Assembly: GCA_025353525.1 (NCBI GenBank)
Contig: JANXOO010001117.1
Location: 1-10,388, forward strand
Reading direction: 5' to 3'
DNA from: Schlesneria sp.
GTDB taxonomy: Bacteria; Planctomycetota; Planctomycetia; Planctomycetales; Planctomycetaceae
Length of the DNA stretch: 10,388 bases
Shown here: piece by piece, positions 8,601-10,388 of the stretch
Numbering within the stretch: the first letter of the stretch is position 1
Layout: every line of letters starts with the position of its first letter
Notes under the pieces: model-generated
What the model saw: only the letters and a program-made list of their open reading frames with translations
Database searches by the model: none
Told to the model about the DNA's origin: nothing
Position numbers and translations under genes: made by a program

Positions 8601-9881
8601 TTCTGCAATTTGGCAAACGTATTTTGTACTTGACTTGGCTCGGGCACTTGTCTTGCCATCTTCGGGCCGATCAAGAGCGTTAAGCAGTTTGATGACGGCA
8701 TTGACACTTGTGGCAGCGCCGTCGATCAGCAGTTCATCCTGTGCCTCGTCGATCGAAATCATGAATTCGACGGGTGACGACGCTGTGGCTTCCGCTAAAG
8801 GCGGCTCGCTCTTGAGCGAGCGGGCTGAGTCGGCCCCCTGGTGTTTCCCGGAAGTAGAATTCGCATCAGCCACGTTGGACGAACGTGCGGAAACGCGGAA
8901 GGCTGGCAGTTCGTTCCGTCCCGATTCGATCAGCTCAGCCGACGATCGCATCGATCGATAAACCCGTTTCGCCAATTCCAACGCCGGGACATGCTTTGCT
9001 CGAAAGACGGTTGCCGGCGCGGGGGCTCCGACAGCTTCCAGCTTCGATGGAGGCCTGGCGTCAAAGGGATGGACTTTGCGAGCGGGCGCGGCTTCACGTG
9101 CGTCAGGGAATTCTTCGTGCGAAGTCTGTCGCACGTGGCGATTCGAGGGGGAACGTCTCACTGCTGCTGGTTGTTCTGTTTCAGTGACCAGTTCGTTCGA
9201 CGGAGATCGAGACGTGTAGCGTTTCGACTTTTGATCGATGATTTCCTGGTTGGCATTGATACGGGCTTGATTATCACGAGGTTGCGTCATCGAATCGGCA
9301 CGAAAACCGGCCGGTTTGGCGACGATTTCCTGTTCATCGGTTTCGCTTTCTGATTTGACAGGCGTCGTTTTTGGAAGGACGGCGGGAGGGTATTGTGCTC
9401 GCGACGTCGTGACTTCGACCAGTATCAAAAAGTCCTTTTTCTCGATCAGACGCAAGCCCTGAATTTCAAGCTCTTTGTTGACGATGCGAAGAGCGTCTTT
9501 ACGTGAATAATCGGTTCGGTCCGTCCGTGAATAACGGCCACGAGGCAGCTTGTCGGCGATGACTTCAAGATCACCCGTCGCCGCAATGTCCTGAAAAACC
9601 CTCGCCCAGGATGCCGAAATGTAAAACAGTTTGATCTTCGACTCAGCCGTTTCCGATTCGCTCTCGGACGACTTGACCGCAGGTTTGGGTTTTGTAGCGG
9701 CGAAGGCTGTCGACAATGTTGCGGCCGAAGGAATGTATCCCGTCGACCATGCGACCGTCGCCAGTCCGGTTGCCAATACCACGCCTGTCAGCGAACGCCG
9801 GATCAAAGAACGTTTGATTCGTATCAGTGAATCCATTCGACCGGTCGTTTCGGAGTCAGTTTCGATTTTGTGTGGTTTCAT
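5610..9881 (-). CDS. Giant secretin, type II/III secretion or type IV pilus outer-membrane channel family
   Basis: A 1423-residue outer-membrane secretin, about twice the usual GspD or PilQ length. After a basic start and hydrophobic stretch (about 31-62, a probable signal peptide ending near AFAA) comes an N0-like domain (82-157). A polar, probably disordered linker (160-287) follows. Then come about seven N1/Secretin_N-type modules, ending in helices such as LLNALDRP (399-406), LADELDQP (586-593), LIKRLDRE (657-664), LIQQLDRP (782-789) and MITKLDAV (962-969). The module at 668-787 has a Gly/Gln-rich loop (703-722). The secretin pore domain spans about 968-1277 and has the signature VPSNSTIVIGGMISS (1220-1234), then APFLGDLPVVGSLFR (1243-1257) and ELLIFLTPRII (1267-1277). 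The C-terminal tail (1280-1423) is acidic, then proline-rich, with a basic end. The ATG at 9881 lacks a clear Shine-Dalgarno; ATG 9836 (residue 16) is an alternative. The subtype is not decidable, since no ATPase, platform or pilin genes are present. Confidence 0.93.
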   Translation of the reverse strand: MKPHKIETDSETTGRMDSLIRIKRSLIRRSLTGVVLATGLATVAWSTGYIPSAATLSTAFAATKPKPAVKSSESESETAESKIKLFYISASWARVFQDIAATGDLEVIADKLPRGRYSRTDRTDYSRKDALRIVNKELEIQGLRLIEKKDFLILVEVTTSRAQYPPAVLPKTTPVKSESETDEQEIVAKPAGFRADSMTQPRDNQARINANQEIIDQKSKRYTSRSPSNELVTETEQPAAVRRSPSNRHVRQTSHEEFPDAREAAPARKVHPFDARPPSKLEAVGAPAPATVFRAKHVPALELAKRVYRSMRSSAELIESGRNELPAFRVSARSSNVADANSTSGKHQGADSARSLKSEPPLAEATASSPVEFMISIDEAQDELLIDGAATSVNAVIKLLNALDRPEDGKTSARAKSSTKYVCQIAEQLPAEIDRIREGRGSKPKGRVNRDDDVDEPLPNERSERKEISIGGALGNLKGEVNIQVIEDLDVMVIIGNEKDVEQVEKVIKDIEKLAVATAPRVELVHLKNVDSESLAELLTSVFEKLTKFPGKATQPRESVAIIPVTKPNSLLIIAPGADMENILELADELDQPVDPETEFQVFALKSAIATEVQTLITEFYKDRKSLGAKSLVVADPRSNSVIVRARPRDLTEIASLIKRLDREGSESINVVRIFVLKNSVASELAAVINAAIQSVLSPPTSSGSGGGGGGQGGNQGLGGGQVEETFKSVKSTVLSFLSINKGESRQLQSGILSDIRVTPDSHANSLIVTASEKSMELIAALIQQLDRPTSTVSEIKVFWLEHADASQMVNQLNSLFNNQTQGQGGNNAGRQQLGVAIANADDASSSLVPLKFSVDTRTNSVIAVGSGDALRVVEAIMLRLDQSDLRSRKNVVVRLNNSPATQIAQSITTFFTQQRDLTQNDPNLISNVEQLEREVIVIPDTISNNLLVSSTPRYFPDILAMITKLDAVPKQVVIQALIVEVQLNNTDEFGIELGLQSPVLFKRSLIPAPVFITQTNTSPNGVATSTQSILSAQGSPGFDFTNPSLPVGNNLSTGGIGGLPVGANPNIVGGQGLSNYSLGRTNSDVGFGGLVLSAGSDAVNVLLRALAANRKIQILSRPQIRALDSQLASVFVGQNIPTVSAFVTNQQTGVISPTLTPVQTGIGMEVTPRINQDGNVVIQMYAYRSQLSKETVIVTTDSRGQPVGQRITDLSNVRTTVLVPSNSTIVIGGMISSRDDSFTRKAPFLGDLPVVGSLFRYDNRSTVRSELLIFLTPRIISGACEEESLKEIEMGRIHFIESEAEEVHGPLRALPSPDDVFEGEDSGWVSPSPTGAIPVSPAPLRQLPTPLELPTNLPPPPSQASPNIPPPPPPADPNVTQIKASRLKATEDDEAEAKSVTTANWIEPSTAKKRSAPSRKLLNRSK

Positions 9882-10165
9882 GAGGAATCAGCAATCAAGT
9901 GGTTAAACCAGTCGCAATCGCACTAATCGGTTTAATCGACAAAGTCGAACAGCCACTTGATCGCAAACTCAGTCCAGTCGCTCCAAATTAAGGTTGGCGC
10001 CAGATTTCCGCACAAATCCAGGCGTGCCACCACACAAATATTGAATGAACTATTGCCGGATTCGGCAGAAATTGCTGAAAGGTGCACACCGGGACCTGGC
10101 GAAATGACATAACTCCGGGATTGAAACCTGTCCCTAAAGAGGCACCGTTCGAATCATCGTTCGCG
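9882..10165. other. Intergenic region before the secretin gene
   Basis: This 284-base gap separates two genes read on the - strand, so it should hold the end of the HemN/HemW-like transcript and the secretin promoter and leader. I see no gene in it. Inverted repeats cluster at the secretin end (9894-9961). At the other end GGTGC (10081-10085) and GGGAC (10091-10095) pair in nested order with GTCCC (10130-10134) and GCACC (10142-10146), but these 5-base stems may be chance. No clear promoter was recognised; planctomycete promoters are poorly predicted by eye. Confidence 0.45.
9894..9961. repeat. Nested inverted repeats in the secretin leader
   Basis: ATCAAGTGG (9894-9902) and CCACTTGAT (9953-9961) are a perfect 9-base inverted repeat. 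Inside them TAAACC (9904-9909) pairs with GGTTTA (9929-9934), and TCGAC (9936-9940) with GTCGA (9944-9948) around a 3-base loop. Together they could fold into a branched structure 13 to 80 bases before the secretin ATG in the - strand transcript. The sequence is visible; a regulatory role is inference. Confidence 0.4.
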
Positions 10166-10388
10166 TTACGTGTACCGTACTTCGCGGTGCTGTTCTTCGA
10201 AGTATTCGGGCAACAGCGTGTCGGCTTGCAGGATCCCTTTGCGGGTCAAATTGATTTCGTCGCCGTTCAACATCAAGTAGCCTTTGGCCTGTTGCGCAGC
10301 GAGCGGCTTCGCAAACTCCGTCAGAATATCGACGCCAAATTTCTGACGGAACGGTTGTGCCGAAAGGTGACCTTCTTTCATTTGCAAA
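10166..10388 (-). CDS. C-terminal part of a HemN/HemW-like coproporphyrinogen III oxidase family protein (partial)
   Basis: Only the last 73 or so residues are present; the gene continues beyond the right edge, so the true start is not visible. The segment resembles the winged-helix C-terminus of radical SAM HemN/HemW proteins: LQMKEGHLSAQPFRQKFGVD matches the usual 'L-K-x-G ... F-x-x-x-F-G' block. It is followed by a helix (FAKPLAAQQAKGYL), a short hairpin (NGDEINLTRKGI) with the family's L-T-x-x-G, and QADTLLPEYFEEQH. HemN carries out oxygen-independent decarboxylation of coproporphyrinogen III, and HemW is a heme chaperone; the C-terminus alone cannot tell them apart, and the radical SAM CxxxCxxC lies outside the window. 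The stop is TAA at 10168-10166. It is upstream of, and co-directional with, the secretin but separated by 284 bases, so it is unlikely to be functionally linked. Confidence 0.6.
   Translation of the reverse strand, partial: LQMKEGHLSAQPFRQKFGVDILTEFAKPLAAQQAKGYLMLNGDEINLTRKGILQADTLLPEYFEEQHREVRYT

Noticed and set aside
8106..8961. Overlapping + strand open frames (about 100 to 175 codons) opposite the secretin N modules
   Set aside because: The compositions (Phe/Asp-rich, Ser-rich) are what the reverse strand of this GC-biased coding sequence gives. No family resemblance is seen, and the - strand frame is clearly coding.
10081..10146. Nested inverted repeat after the HemN/HemW-like gene, considered as its terminator
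   Set aside because: The stems are only 5 bases each with a large interior loop and no T tract on the - strand, so chance pairing is likely.

Overview
The window reads as ordinary chromosome of a planctomycete (phylum Planctomycetota, probably order Planctomycetales). The basis is the very long secretin with many N-type modules and a proline-rich tail, followed directly by a lipoprotein of a type I know only from planctomycetes; moderately GC-rich codon use; and loose operons with weak Shine-Dalgarno sequences. This is protein-level recognition, not a taxonomic search. I see no rRNA, tRNA, CRISPR, insertion sequence, integrase or phage gene, and no obvious compositional break.

Layout. Two gene sets converge near position 4465. 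On the + strand are a class III-like polyphosphate kinase 2 (213-1112), a 202-base gap with a possible terminator, and then a tight cluster: a monoacylglycerol-lipase-like alpha/beta hydrolase (1315-2154), a TIGR00300 / AgrE-type ornithine-cyclodeaminase-like protein joined to it by an ATGA overlap (2151-3404), and a galactose-1-phosphate uridylyltransferase-family protein 40 bases later (3445-4440). On the - strand, read right to left, are the C-terminal end of a HemN/HemW-like radical SAM protein cut by the window edge (10166-10388), a 284-base intergenic leader with inverted repeats, a 1423-residue secretin (5610-9881), and a lipoprotein beginning 4 bases after the secretin stop (4493-5605).

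How the genes may work together. The + strand genes are metabolic: polyphosphate-driven nucleotide phosphorylation, lipid ester hydrolysis, probable ornithine/proline chemistry and sugar-nucleotide chemistry. Apart from the translational coupling of hydrolase and TIGR00300 protein, nothing ties them to one known pathway. The - strand secretin and lipoprotein are almost certainly co-translated and probably act together at the outer membrane. No secretion ATPase, inner-membrane platform protein or pseudopilin gene is present here.

The observations most worth follow-up are the secretin's N0-like domain plus about seven N1-type modules, the uncharacterised lipoprotein coupled to it, and the GalT-family enzyme whose CxxC zinc motif reads D-P-F-A while its active-site histidines remain. 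I found no clear evidence of a wholly new multi-gene system; the secretin-lipoprotein pair is the best candidate.
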